A stretch of DNA of 64,000 bases from Gordonia neofelifaecis NRRL B-59395 (GCF_000192435.1 NZ_AEUD01000012.1:1-64000); one strand, 5' to 3'; shown: positions 9,411 through 17,386, numbered from the stretch's first letter. The notes: generated by a model not told the origin, from the sequence alone. Program-made: numbers and translations.

Positions 9411-10090
9411 CACACGGACGCGAGCACCGCGTCCAGTGCCGAGTAGAAGAGTCCGAGCCCGTCGTCGCTGGGTCCGGTGAGCGCCTCGGTGGCGTGCTCG
9501 GGATGCGGCATCAGACCGACGACCCGGCCGTTGGCGCTGGCGATGCCAGCGATGTCGAGCGACGATCCGTTCGGATTGTCACCGGCGTAGGTGAACGCGA
9601 TCCGGCCCTCGCCCTTGAGCTCTTCGAGCGTCCGCTGGGAGGCGACGTAGCGACCCTCGCCCGACTTCAGCGGGATCAGGATCTCCGCGCCGACCTCATA
9701 GCGCGAGGTCCACGCGGTCGTGTTCGACTCCACGCGCAGCCACTGATCGCGGCAGATGAAGTGCAGGCCCTCGTTGCGCGCCAGCGCACCGGGCAGCAGT
9801 CCGGCCTCGCAGAGGATCTGGAAACCGTTGCAGATGCCCAGCACCGGCATGCCGTGCTCGGCCGCCGCGACCACTTCGCCCATCACCGGGGCGAACTTGG
9901 CGATCGCACCGCAGCGCAGGTAGTCGCCGTACGAGAAACCGCCGGGCACGACTACCGCGTCGACGCCCTTGAGGTCGGCGTCGCCGTGCCACAGGCTCAC
10001 CGCCTCGCCGCCCGCGGCGTTGACCGCGCGAGCCGCGTCGACGTCGTCCAGCGTTCCGGGGAAGGTGATGACTCCGATACGAGCAGTCAT
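9410..10090 (-). CDS. purQ: Phosphoribosylformylglycinamidine synthase subunit PurQ
   Basis: The glutaminase subunit of FGAR amidotransferase (purine step 4), passing ammonia to PurL. It is 226 aa with a class-I GATase fold: a nucleophile-elbow Cys in [12 protein letters not shown] (about residue 85), an oxyanion region [10 protein letters not shown], and the catalytic HPE motif in [12 protein letters not shown] near the C-terminus. It follows purS by four bases and overlaps the M18 gene by one base. PurL is outside the window, so the complex cannot be completed from this DNA alone. Confidence 0.97.
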   Translation of the reverse strand: MTARIGVITFPGTLDDVDAARAVNAAGGEAVSLWHGDADLKGVDAVVVPGGFSYGDYLRCGAIAKFAPVMGEVVAAAEHGMPVLGICNGFQILCEAGLLPGALARNEGLHFICRDQWLRVESNTTAWTSRYEVGAEILIPLKSGEGRYVASQRTLEELKGEGRIAFTYAGDNPNGSSLDIAGIASANGRVVGLMPHPEHATEALTGPSDDGLGLFYSALDAVLASV

Positions 10091-10094
10091 ATCC

Positions 10095-10334
10095 CTACTC
10101 CGCGACGCGTGTGACGTTGAAGTTCTCGATGACCGTGTTGGTCAGGAGTTCTTCGGCGATCCGCTCGAGCGCGGCGTCGTCGACGGTGCCGTCGACCTCC
10201 AACTCGAACCGCTTGCCCTGACGGACGTCTGCGACGCCCCCGAAGCCCAGGCGACCCAGCGCTCCGACGATGGCCTGGCCCTGCGGGTCCAGGATCTCGG
10301 CCTTGGGCATCACATCGACCACTACACGCGCCAT
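10095..10334 (-). CDS. purS: Phosphoribosylformylglycinamidine synthase subunit PurS
   Basis: A 79-aa small subunit that bridges PurQ and PurL in the three-part bacterial FGAR amidotransferase. The sequence has the family core [20 protein letters not shown] near the start and GLGRLGF-type contacts. ATG 10334 is preceded by GAGGAG ten bases away, which decides against the start six codons upstream. A short hairpin (10369-10387) lies in its 5' region. Confidence 0.96.
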   Translation of the reverse strand: MARVVVDVMPKAEILDPQGQAIVGALGRLGFGGVADVRQGKRFELEVDGTVDDAALERIAEELLTNTVIENFNVTRVAE

Positions 10335-10368
10335 TCGGGCACCGCTCCTCACACCGATGGTCTTGAAA

Positions 10369-10387
10369 TCCGTCCCGATGGGACGGA
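10369..10387 (-). terminator. Hairpin between the glutathione peroxidase gene and purS
   Basis: A perfect 8-base stem (TCCGTCCC and GGGACGGA) with a 3-base loop, followed on the minus strand by TTTC. It can terminate the peroxidase transcript. Because a TAGAGT hexamer lies upstream of it, it could instead sit in the purS leader and act as an attenuator. Confidence 0.55.
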
Positions 10388-10422
10388 CGGTTTACGCGCC
10401 CACTCTACCTGGCAGAGCAGCC

Positions 10423-10914
10423 CTAGCTGAGCGCTGCCTCGATGGCCGTGATCACTTCCGGAGCATTCGGTTCGGTCCGGGGACGGAACCGCCCCGCAAC
10501 GCTGCCGTCGGCCGCGACGAGGAACTTCTCGAAATTCCATTGGATGTCACCGGATTCACCGTCCGCGTCGGGGGTCTCGGTGAGCGCCGCGTACAGCGGA
10601 TGACGGTCCGCCCCGTTCACATCGGTCTTCTCCAGCAACGGGAAGGTGACGCCGTAGTTCGTGGAGCAGAAGGTGGCGATCTCCTCGGCACTGCCCGGTT
10701 CCTGACCCATGAACTGGTTGCACGGAACACCGACGACCGTCAGTCCACGCGGCCCGTAGTCCTTCTGCAACTGCTCGAGCGCGGTGTACTGCGGGGTGAG
10801 TCCGCACTTCGACGCGACGTTGACGACCAGCAGCGGTCCGGGCAGTCCGGCAAGGCTGAAATCGCTTCCGTCGAGGGCGTGAACAGGGATGTCTTTGATG
10901 TTGGAGTGACCCAT
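10423..10914 (-). CDS. Cysteine-type glutathione peroxidase / thioredoxin-dependent peroxidase
   Basis: A 163-aa thiol peroxidase of the GPx family, reducing hydroperoxides, in actinobacteria probably with thioredoxin or mycothiol partners rather than glutathione. The catalytic set is visible: Cys in NVASKCGLTPQY (about 36), Gln in VPCNQFMGQEPG (about 70) and Trp in IQWNFEKFLV (about 125); the second Cys of VPCNQF is the usual resolving-site position in 2-Cys members. ATG 10914 is chosen because TAGCAT lies exactly seven bases upstream, predicting a leaderless mRNA; the ATG three codons earlier overlaps that element. It is divergent from marR, so both face an oxidative or drug-stress context. 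Confidence 0.93.
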   Translation of the reverse strand: MGHSNIKDIPVHALDGSDFSLAGLPGPLLVVNVASKCGLTPQYTALEQLQKDYGPRGLTVVGVPCNQFMGQEPGSAEEIATFCSTNYGVTFPLLEKTDVNGADRHPLYAALTETPDADGESGDIQWNFEKFLVAADGSVAGRFRPRTEPNAPEVITAIEAALS

Positions 10915-10951
10915 GTCCCACATGCTAAACGCCGGTGAGGAAAGTCACCAG

Positions 10952-10971
10952 TTATTGCGTTGCAGCAATAA
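10952..10971. promoter_or_regulatory. Palindromic MarR operator overlapping the marR promoter
   Basis: Perfect inverted repeat TTATTGC-N6-GCAATAA. MarR-family proteins bind this kind of TTGC/GCAA palindrome. It overlaps a likely -35 (TTGCAG, 10960-10965) whose -10, TAAGTT (10983-10988), lies 17 bases on and seven bases before the proposed GTG start. Binding here would shut off marR and the efflux gene. Confidence 0.72.
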
Positions 10972-10995
10972 TTGCGCGTGCGTAAGTTCTTTCAG

Positions 10996-11466
10996 GTGTC
11001 CGAATCCGAAACTTCCGTCGAGTCCTGCACCCGTGCGCTGGTGTCGTTTCTCGAGCGGGTCGCGGCACGCGCCTCCTGCAGCACCGTCGACCGAGTGGCC
11101 GCTACCGACATGACCCTCTCGCAGCTCCGCATGCTGATGGTCCTGTCGCGGTCCGACCACGATCTGTCGGTGAACGAGTTGGCCGAAGCCGTCGGCCTGT
11201 CGCTCGCCGCGGCCGGTCGCGGCGCCGACCGGCTCGTGGTGCTCGATCTCGTCGTCCGGCGAGAAGACGAGTGCGACCGTCGCGTGAAACGGCTCTCCCT
11301 GTCCGAACAGGGCCGCGAACTGATCGCGTCCAAGTTCCGGATGCGGGACGACGATCTCGCGGGGATCGTCGGCGACCTGCCGAGCGACGTCCGCGGCCAG
11401 TTGTCCGCGGCCCTGTCTGCGGCGCTCGAATCGCTGCCCACCACCCCGAACACCGCTCACTCCTGA
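10996..11466 (+). CDS. MarR family transcriptional regulator
   Basis: A 156-aa winged-helix repressor. The DNA-binding region is about 45-110 (LSVNELAEAVGLSLAAAGRGADRL as recognition helices, then the wing VRREDECDRRVKRLSLSEQG with its conserved Asp-Arg tip). It probably controls the DHA2 efflux gene 22 bases downstream and itself through the palindrome at 10952-10971. GTG 10996 is chosen because TAAGTT sits seven bases before it, giving a leaderless transcript; TTG 10972 and GTG 10978 are in frame but lie within the promoter. Confidence 0.88.
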   Translation: MSESETSVESCTRALVSFLERVAARASCSTVDRVAATDMTLSQLRMLMVLSRSDHDLSVNELAEAVGLSLAAAGRGADRLVVLDLVVRREDECDRRVKRLSLSEQGRELIASKFRMRDDDLAGIVGDLPSDVRGQLSAALSAALESLPTTPNTAHS

Positions 11467-11488
11467 CGAACTGAGAAGAGAGAACCTG

Positions 11489-13045
11489 ATGACCAACTCC
11501 CCGCCGGGAGCCGCGAGCGACAAGCTGGGGCGCGACGTCTTCATCGTCGCCGGCGTCGTCGTGCTCGGCGCGATCATGTCGATCCTCGACGTGACCGTCG
11601 TCGCCGTGGCCCAGCCCACCTTCATGACCGAGTTCGACACCTCGTCGGCCAGCGCCGCGTGGTCGATGACCGGCTACACCCTCGCCCTCGCAGCCGTGAT
11701 CCCGACCGCCAGCTGGGCCGCGTCGCGGTTCGGCACCAAACGCGTCTACATGGCCTCGCTGGTGCTGTTCCTCGTCGGATCCGTCCTCTGTGCGATGGCC
11801 TGGAACATCGGCTCACTGGTCGCGTTCCGCGTGATCCAGGGCTTCGGCGGCGGTCTCCTCATGCCCATCGGCATGATGATCATGACCCGCGCCGCAGGTC
11901 CGGAGCGCGTCGGCTCGGTGATGGCCGTGCTGGGCATCCCGATGCTGCTCGGCCCCATCGCGGGCCCGATCCTCGGCGGCTGGCTGATCGAGATCGCTTC
12001 GTGGCACTGGGTGTTCCTGATCAACGTCCCGATCGGCGTGATCGCGCTGGTGTACGCCTTCTTCGCGCTGCCGGGCGGCGACGAGGAACCGGGTAAGAAG
12101 ATCGATGTCCCCGGCCTGCTCATGCTGTCGCCGGGCCTGGCCCTGTTCCTGTTCGGCGTCTCGTCGAGCGCCGAGGAGCAGACCTTCAACGCGCCGCGCG
12201 TCTACATCCCGATGATCATCGGCGCGGTCCTGATCGCGGGCTTCATCTGGCACGCCTTCCGGACCACCAATCCGCTGCTCGACCTGCGCCTGTTCCGCAA
12301 CTCGACACTGCGCGTCTCGGTGATCACCATGTCGCTGTTCGCAATCGCATTCTTCGGCGCCTCGCTGCTGTACCCGCAGTACTTCATCGTGGTGCGCGGC
12401 GAGTCGACCCTGATGGCCGGTCTGCTGCTCGCGCCGCAGGGCCTGGGCGCGATGCTGACCATGCCCATCGCGGGCAAGATGACCGACAAGATCGGCCCCG
12501 GCAAGTTCGTGCTCAGCGGCCTGGTGCTGATCGCCATCGGCGTCGCGGCGTTCATCACGCTCGGCACCGACACCTCGTACTGGTTCCTGTGCGGTGCACT
12601 GTTCGTCCAGGGCCTCGGCATGGGCATGACGATGATGCCGATCATGTCGGCGTCGCTGGCGACCCTGCGCGGACCGGAGATCGCCGACGGTTCGACGCTG
12701 ATGAACGCGATTCAGCAGACCTCGTCGTCCATCGGCACCGCCGTCATCACGGTCATCTTCACCACCATGTTGATGCCGCTGTCGCGGGCCATCATGCAGG
12801 CGGGAGGCGACCCCGCCAAGACTGCAGGCGCGATGGTCGAGAACGGCGTGAACGTGCAGGATCCCGCCGCCGTCGGCGCCGCCGGTCAGAGCGTGATCTC
12901 GGACATCGCCTCCACCTACGGGAACACCTTCATCGTCGCGACGGCCCTCGTCGTCCTGACGCTGATCCCCGCCTTCTTCCTGCCCCGCAAGAAGATGGTC
13001 GTGGAGGGTGCCGACGAGCAGTCTGTGCCCGTCGCGATGCACTGA
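11489..13045 (+). CDS. DHA2-type (14-TM) MFS drug efflux transporter
   Basis: A 518-aa proton-driven exporter of the EmrB/QacA family in the plasma membrane. Family motifs are clear: D1 SILDVTVVAVAQP in helix 1, motif A ASRFGTKRVYM in the loop between helices 2 and 3, motif B RVIQGFGGGLLMP in helix 4, and antiporter motif C GPIAGPILGGWL in helix 5. It lies 22 bases after marR, with GAAGAGAGAA upstream of ATG 11489, and is followed by a strong hairpin, so marR and this gene form an autorepressed resistance operon. The substrate is unknown. Confidence 0.93.
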   Translation: MTNSPPGAASDKLGRDVFIVAGVVVLGAIMSILDVTVVAVAQPTFMTEFDTSSASAAWSMTGYTLALAAVIPTASWAASRFGTKRVYMASLVLFLVGSVLCAMAWNIGSLVAFRVIQGFGGGLLMPIGMMIMTRAAGPERVGSVMAVLGIPMLLGPIAGPILGGWLIEIASWHWVFLINVPIGVIALVYAFFALPGGDEEPGKKIDVPGLLMLSPGLALFLFGVSSSAEEQTFNAPRVYIPMIIGAVLIAGFIWHAFRTTNPLLDLRLFRNSTLRVSVITMSLFAIAFFGASLLYPQYFIVVRGESTLMAGLLLAPQGLGAMLTMPIAGKMTDKIGPGKFVLSGLVLIAIGVAAFITLGTDTSYWFLCGALFVQGLGMGMTMMPIMSASLATLRGPEIADGSTLMNAIQQTSSSIGTAVITVIFTTMLMPLSRAIMQAGGDPAKTAGAMVENGVNVQDPAAVGAAGQSVISDIASTYGNTFIVATALVVLTLIPAFFLPRKKMVVEGADEQSVPVAMH

Positions 13046-13052
13046 CCTCTCG

Positions 13053-13106
13053 CCAGACGACGAAGGACGCCCCCGGCAGGTGCCGGGGGCGTCCTTCGTC
13101 GTCTGG
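13053..13106 (+). terminator. Very long perfect terminator hairpin after the efflux gene
   Basis: A 26-base perfect inverted repeat (13053-13078 with 13081-13106) with essentially no spacer starts eight bases after the MFS stop. It is GC-rich (core ACGCCCCCGGCA) with no U-tract. It can stop transcription from either direction. Confidence 0.85.
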
Positions 13107-13152
13107 GTTCGTCATCGGGCCGATGCGAAACTCTGTCGTGTCGTTGATCGTG

Positions 13153-13173
13153 ACGGTCGATACCTCGACAGTC
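13153..13173. repeat. Left copy of a direct repeat flanking the AbiEi/DUF559-like gene
   Basis: Twenty-one bases beginning ACGGTCGATACC match 14145-14165 at 19 of 21 positions. A TGTCGTT word precedes both copies with a 3-base difference in spacing. The copy ends nine bases downstream of the enclosed gene. Confidence 0.6.
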
Positions 13174-13182
13174 TTCGGGATC

Positions 13183-14079
13183 TCATCCGAGCGCGACAGC
13201 GGCACCACGGTCGTTCAGGACGTCGATGACCTCCTGAATGCAGGCGGCCGGGTCAGCGGCCAGCATGTGCCAGTTGTACTGCAGTTCGCGCCACTGCTCC
13301 CGCTCGAGGTGGTTCGCCTTCTCGAGGTCGTTCTGGTGCCGACGAGGAAGTCGATGGAACGCCCACCCCGAGATCTCGACCGCGACGCGCTGTTCCGGCC
13401 AGGCGAAGTCCAGTCGCCAGCGGCCCGTCGGAAACTGCTGCACCCACCCTGTCACCTGCCACTGGCGGAGCAGTCGCACGAACAGCCGCTCGGCCTCCGA
13501 CTCGCTGTCCGAGCCCGCGATCGCGACCAGTCGCCGCGCGGCGGCGATGCCGCGATGGCCCGGATGGTCGTCGATCGCGCGCTCGAGGTCGCGCAGCTCG
13601 ACCTGCCTGGTCTGCAGCATCCGATCCAGGAACACCGTGCCGTCGTCCAAGTCGACGGCCGCCATCAACGCGGTGAGCGGCTTGCGGGTCAGGAGCAGCC
13701 CGCGGACCCGGGTCAGCGATTCCGGACGGTAGCGCCGCCGCGTGGCATGCACACCGACCGGCCACCGCAGCGGCGGGCGTTCCGACCGACACGAGAGCGT
13801 GATCGGACCGGGCAGATCGTCGAGCATCCCGAACCACCATGCCGCGGTGGTGCGATCGGCGACTCCGCGATGCGCCACGACCACCGCGCGCACCATCGCG
13901 GCTTCGGTGAAGTCGTTCGCGGCCGATCGATAGAGCCCGCGCGCCAGAGCGAACCATTCGCCCCGGCGCACGCGTCCGCGGATATGCGCGTGCGTCAGAC
14001 CGAATCTCAGTGCCTGATCGGTGGTGATGATGCCGTCGTTCGCGGCGAGAAAGGCCGCGATCTCCCCCGAGTCCCCCAT
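13183..14079 (-). CDS. AbiEi-type antitoxin-domain protein with a DUF559/Vsr-like nuclease-fold C-terminus
   Basis: A 298-aa protein of a type very common in Gordonia and mycobacteria. The first 60 residues form a winged helix like the AbiEi/type IV antitoxin N-domain (IITTDQALRFGLTHAHIRGRVRRGEWFALARGLYR). The last 110 resemble the DUF559/very-short-patch-repair endonuclease fold, with a PD-(D/E)xK-like RLDFAWPEQRVAVEISG and a following His/Asn/Glu-rich helix. No cognate AbiEii toxin gene is adjacent. It is flanked by short direct repeats, and a degraded relative lies at 52646-53372. The start is ATG 14079 with weak upstream signals. Nuclease activity is untested inference. Confidence 0.75.
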   Translation of the reverse strand: MGDSGEIAAFLAANDGIITTDQALRFGLTHAHIRGRVRRGEWFALARGLYRSAANDFTEAAMVRAVVVAHRGVADRTTAAWWFGMLDDLPGPITLSCRSERPPLRWPVGVHATRRRYRPESLTRVRGLLLTRKPLTALMAAVDLDDGTVFLDRMLQTRQVELRDLERAIDDHPGHRGIAAARRLVAIAGSDSESEAERLFVRLLRQWQVTGWVQQFPTGRWRLDFAWPEQRVAVEISGWAFHRLPRRHQNDLEKANHLEREQWRELQYNWHMLAADPAACIQEVIDVLNDRGAAVALG

Positions 14080-14144
14080 ACCTGATTAGACGCACCCGGG
14101 CCGGGATCGGTTCCATCGAGAAAAGTGTCGACTTGTCGTTCCCC

Positions 14145-14165
14145 ACGGTCGATGACTCGACAGTC
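14145..14165. repeat. Right copy of the direct repeat flanking the AbiEi/DUF559-like gene
   Basis: The sequence beginning ACGGTCGATGAC matches 13153-13173 with two mismatches. It lies 66 bases upstream of the enclosed gene, within the 117-base gap before the TetR stop. It could be a duplicated target site, a recombination remnant or an operator copy. Confidence 0.55.
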
Positions 14166-14196
14166 GACGACCGGCCGTCGCGCGGACGGCTGCCGG

Positions 14197-14784
14197 TCAG
14201 TCCTGCATCGCAGACGCCCGCGCAATCCAATCGTCGATCACCAGGTCAGCGACACGCTGGTCGGACCGCATGTTGCGGGTGATCTCGAATCCGCGGATCA
14301 GCGCCAACAACGACTCGAAGGCGAGCTCAGAGTCCCTCGGATCCGAGATCCCGGAGTGCTCGTCGAACACCGCGCGGATCCGCTGCCCCAACCGGCGTTC
14401 GGCGGGTAGCAGCGCCTCGCGCAACTGCGGATCGGTGCGCGAGGCCGTCCACAGCTCGAGAGCGGCCTGGAAGGGCGGTCCGGTCATCGCCTGACGCAGC
14501 GCCGTCACCATGTCTCGAAGCGCGTCGGGACCGTCACCGAGGTCGGCGATCATCGCATCGATGTTCGCCACGCGGATGTCGGCGATGTGGTGGATCGCCG
14601 CGACCAGCAGTTCCGTCTTCGAACCGAAATGATGAAGCAGCGCACCGCGAGAGACACCTGCCTCGTCCTGGATTCGCTGCGTCGTGGTGTCGGAGTGTCC
14701 GAACTCGACCAGACAGCTCATCGTGGCATCGAGCAGCAACTGATGCGTCCGCTCGCGTTGCTCTTTTCTCGACACTCCGGCCAC
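14197..14784 (-). CDS. TetR family transcriptional regulator
   Basis: A 195-aa TetR repressor. The N-terminal HTH (about 10-55) reads DTTTQRIQDEAGVSRGALLHHFGSKTELL; the C-terminal ligand pocket is divergent. It lies at the end of the crotonase/AMP-ligase operon and probably senses an acyl-CoA and controls that operon. I start it at GTG 14784 rather than GTG 14793: TAGAGT at 14792-14797 is a -10 element exactly seven bases upstream, and its first three bases are the stop codon of the ligase gene. TetR can therefore be expressed independently of the operon. Confidence 0.88.
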   Translation of the reverse strand: MAGVSRKEQRERTHQLLLDATMSCLVEFGHSDTTTQRIQDEAGVSRGALLHHFGSKTELLVAAIHHIADIRVANIDAMIADLGDGPDALRDMVTALRQAMTGPPFQAALELWTASRTDPQLREALLPAERRLGQRIRAVFDEHSGISDPRDSELAFESLLALIRGFEITRNMRSDQRVADLVIDDWIARASAMQD

Positions 14785-14794
14785 GTCAGCCACT

Positions 14795-16405
14795 CTAAGT
14801 CAGGACCGTCAACCGACCCGCATCGATCTCTTCGAGCAGCCGGAAGCGCTGGAGCTTGCCCATCGCGTTCACCGGGAGCTCCGCGGTGACGAACCACGCC
14901 GAGGGCGTCTTCTGCGGCGACAGGCGTTCCCGTACCAGCGTCTTGAGCTCGACAGCCGACGGCGCGTCCGCACCGGGGACCAGTTGCAGCACCGCGGCGA
15001 CCGTCTCGCCCCACTGCTCGTCCGGGACCCCGATCACCGTCGCGTTCGCGACCGCGGGATGCGGCACGATCGTCTCCTCCACCTCGAACGGGTGAATGTT
15101 CTCGCCTCCGCGGATGATGAGATTCTTCAGCCGCCCAGTGACGGTCACGTAGCCGCGGTCGTCCATTCGTCCCAGATCGCCGGTGCGCACCCAACCGTCG
15201 GCGTCAATCGCGCGGGCGGTCGCCTCCGGCTGGTCGAGATATCCGATCATCGCCTGGTAGCCACGCGCACAGATCTCGCCTTCCGCCCCGATCGGCAACA
15301 CCGTCGAGCCGCCCGGTTCCAGGATGGCGACATCGACGTTCGGAAGTGGCCGACCGGCCGTGCGGAGGTTGTCCGCCGGAGCGTCGTCGGGAGCGGTCTG
15401 ACACACGATCGGACTCAGTTCAGTCTGCCCGTAGACGGAACTCGATGCGGCTCCACACCGCTGCATCCAGGCAGCCACCAGATCGGCGGGCACCATGTCT
15501 CCACCGCTCATCACGATTCGGAGCGAACTCAAGTCGGCCTCGGCCATCGCGGGGTGACCGATCATGGCATGCAGCATCGCGGGCACACCGCCGAAGGTGA
15601 CGACGTCGTAGTCGTCGATCGCTGCGATCAGCGTCGCGGGGTCGAATACCTCACCGAGGACGAGAGTGGCCCGCTCGTGAACCGACCCCATGCCCGCGAG
15701 CCCGCACCCGGCGGTGTGGAACAGCGGCAGGGCGGTCAGATACGTCGCGCCGAACGGCGCGCCGCATCGCCTTCTCACGTAGGCCGCGTTCGACACCATC
15801 GACAGGTGCTTCAGCACCGCGGGCTTGGCCGGTCCAGTGGTGCCCGAGGTGAACTGGATCTGCGTCGGCGACTCCGGATCCACCGTCGGCAGGTCCGTAC
15901 GCACAGCGCACTGCCGCGTGTGATCGAGCCAGTCCGCGAGATCGACGTGCTCTGTCACGTTCGGGACGTGCGGCAGCACGTCGTTCAGGAGTGCGGCCAT
16001 ATCGGTTCCGCGGAAGTCCGCGACGAAGAAGATTCCCGCGGCGTGCGAGCTGGCCAGCACATGCCGCAGTTCCGCGCCGCGCAGCGCCGGATTCGCGGTC
16101 ACCAGCACCAGTCCGGCCAGCGCTGCTCCGTACTGCAGGACCACCCACTCCGGCACGTTCGGCGCCCAGACGACCACCGCGTCGCCGGGATCGAAGCGAT
16201 CCAGCAACCACGCGGCCGCGTGTTCCGCGTCGTCGAGCAGTTCGCGGTACGTCCACGTCCGAGCGTCACGGCCGGGTGCCACCGAGATGAGAGCCGGCTG
16301 CGTCGGCGCATCGGCGGCGGCTCCGCGCAGGAGGTCGCCGACCGACTGCCGGAGAACCGGGACCGAGGTGTCCGCCGGCCAGAACGACGTCGTCAGCAGT
16401 GCCAT
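14795..16405 (-). CDS. AMP-dependent acyl-CoA synthetase/ligase
   Basis: A 536-aa ANL-superfamily enzyme that would adenylate a carboxylic acid and form its CoA thioester. Core motifs are present: A3 FTSGTTGPAKPAV, A5 SSSVYGQTELSP, A7 GWVRTGDLG, A8 GRLKNLIIRGGENIHPFEVEE and the catalytic Lys of A10 NAMGKLQR. The A3 loop ends Pro-Ala-Val where most members have Lys-Gly-Val, a mild deviation. ATG 16405 is preferred to the GTG directly after the crotonase stop; four bases separate the two genes, so they are co-translated. It resembles FadD-type enzymes, but the chain length accepted cannot be read from the sequence. Confidence 0.9.
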   Translation of the reverse strand: MALLTTSFWPADTSVPVLRQSVGDLLRGAAADAPTQPALISVAPGRDARTWTYRELLDDAEHAAAWLLDRFDPGDAVVVWAPNVPEWVVLQYGAALAGLVLVTANPALRGAELRHVLASSHAAGIFFVADFRGTDMAALLNDVLPHVPNVTEHVDLADWLDHTRQCAVRTDLPTVDPESPTQIQFTSGTTGPAKPAVLKHLSMVSNAAYVRRRCGAPFGATYLTALPLFHTAGCGLAGMGSVHERATLVLGEVFDPATLIAAIDDYDVVTFGGVPAMLHAMIGHPAMAEADLSSLRIVMSGGDMVPADLVAAWMQRCGAASSSVYGQTELSPIVCQTAPDDAPADNLRTAGRPLPNVDVAILEPGGSTVLPIGAEGEICARGYQAMIGYLDQPEATARAIDADGWVRTGDLGRMDDRGYVTVTGRLKNLIIRGGENIHPFEVEETIVPHPAVANATVIGVPDEQWGETVAAVLQLVPGADAPSAVELKTLVRERLSPQKTPSAWFVTAELPVNAMGKLQRFRLLEEIDAGRLTVLT

Positions 16406-16408
16406 CAC

Positions 16409-17320
16409 TCAACCCCGTTCGGCATCGCGGGCGTCGAGTTCGCGACGCATCGCCTCGATCTCGTCCTCGGTCGGGATCTCGCCACCGCCGTCCGGCATGA
16501 AGCGCCCGGTGTCGCGCCATTCGACCGCCGCACCGAAGCCGTACTTCTGCGCGAAGTCGACGAACCAGCGCCCCTCCGGGGAATGTCGGGTGATGCCGTC
16601 GAAGAGGACCGCCATGTTCTGCGTGCTCTGAAGCCCCATGTTGTCGTAGGCCTGGTTGATCATCATCTTCTGCATCACCAGCTGGTTGGTCGGCACGCCG
16701 GACATGCGCTGCACCAGGTGGTCGACGGCGGCGTCGAGCTCCGACTCCGGGACCGCGTCGATCACCAGGCCCCAGTCCTTGGCCTGCGTGCCGTCGATCG
16801 TGTCACCGGTGAGGAGCATCCGCTTGGCCTTCTCCGCACCCAATCGGTACACCCACATCGCCGTGGTCGGGCAGCCCCAGATCCGCGCGGGCATGTAACC
16901 GATCTTCGCGTCGTCGGCCATCACGACCAAGTCGCATGACAGCGCGATGTCACTGCCGCCGGCCACCGCGTAGCCGTGGACCTTCGCAATGGTCGGCTTG
17001 GCCGACCGCCACAAGGAGAAGAAGCGGTCGGTGTTGGTCTTCATCATGCGGAAGTCGCGGATCGGGTCCCACACCTCGCCTTGATGCTCGGCACCGCCCT
17101 CGGCGTACAGCTTGAGGTCGTATCCGGCGCAGAAGGCACGACCGGCACCTTGCAGCACGATGACTCGGACCGCGTCGTCGGCGTTCGCCTCGGCGACGGC
17201 GGCGGCGATCTGCTCGCCCATCTCCGCATTGATCGCATTGAGTCGCTCGGGACGATTCAGGGTGATGTACGCGCAGTGCTCACGCACCTCGTACTGGACG
17301 ACGGTTCCGTTGAAGGCCAT
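16409..17320 (-). CDS. Crotonase (enoyl-CoA hydratase/isomerase) family protein
   Basis: A 303-aa crotonase-fold protein with the oxyanion-hole segments ITLNRPERLNAIN, GRAFCAGYDLKLY and VHGYAVAGGSDIALSCD. The two glutamates that catalyse hydration in classical enoyl-CoA hydratase appear replaced (Asp in GGSDIAL, Ala in the MPARIWGCP segment), so it may be an isomerase, dehydratase or thioesterase-like member rather than a true hydratase. ATG 17320 has GAGGAG nine bases upstream; the in-frame extension to 17386 is unlikely. It is first in an operon with the AMP-ligase and TetR. Confidence 0.88.
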   Translation of the reverse strand: MAFNGTVVQYEVREHCAYITLNRPERLNAINAEMGEQIAAAVAEANADDAVRVIVLQGAGRAFCAGYDLKLYAEGGAEHQGEVWDPIRDFRMMKTNTDRFFSLWRSAKPTIAKVHGYAVAGGSDIALSCDLVVMADDAKIGYMPARIWGCPTTAMWVYRLGAEKAKRMLLTGDTIDGTQAKDWGLVIDAVPESELDAAVDHLVQRMSGVPTNQLVMQKMMINQAYDNMGLQSTQNMAVLFDGITRHSPEGRWFVDFAQKYGFGAAVEWRDTGRFMPDGGGEIPTEDEIEAMRRELDARDAERG

Positions 17321-17365
17321 GACCGGCAGCTCCTCACATCGTTGAGTGGTGCCGTTCACATTTTC

Positions 17366-17386
17366 ACGGTCCGTCTGGACTGTCAA
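17366..17386 (-). promoter_or_regulatory. Crotonase operon promoter with an overlapping operator-like palindrome
   Basis: On the minus strand a perfect -35 TTGACA (17381-17386) is followed by a weak AT-rich -10 after 17 bases. Overlapping it is the palindrome ACGGTCCGTCTGGACTGT (17366-17383; 7-base arms, one mismatch, 4-base centre). This is a plausible site for the TetR protein encoded at the end of the same operon. Nothing else is evident in 17321-17437. Confidence 0.55.

Noticed and set aside
10423-10914. A selenocysteine glutathione peroxidase
   Set aside because: The catalytic position is an ordinary Cys codon, and there is no in-frame TGA or SECIS-like element.
13183-14079. A complete type IV toxin-antitoxin pair at the AbiEi-like gene
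   Set aside because: The neighbours are an efflux pump and a TetR gene; no AbiEii nucleotidyltransferase-type toxin is present on either side.
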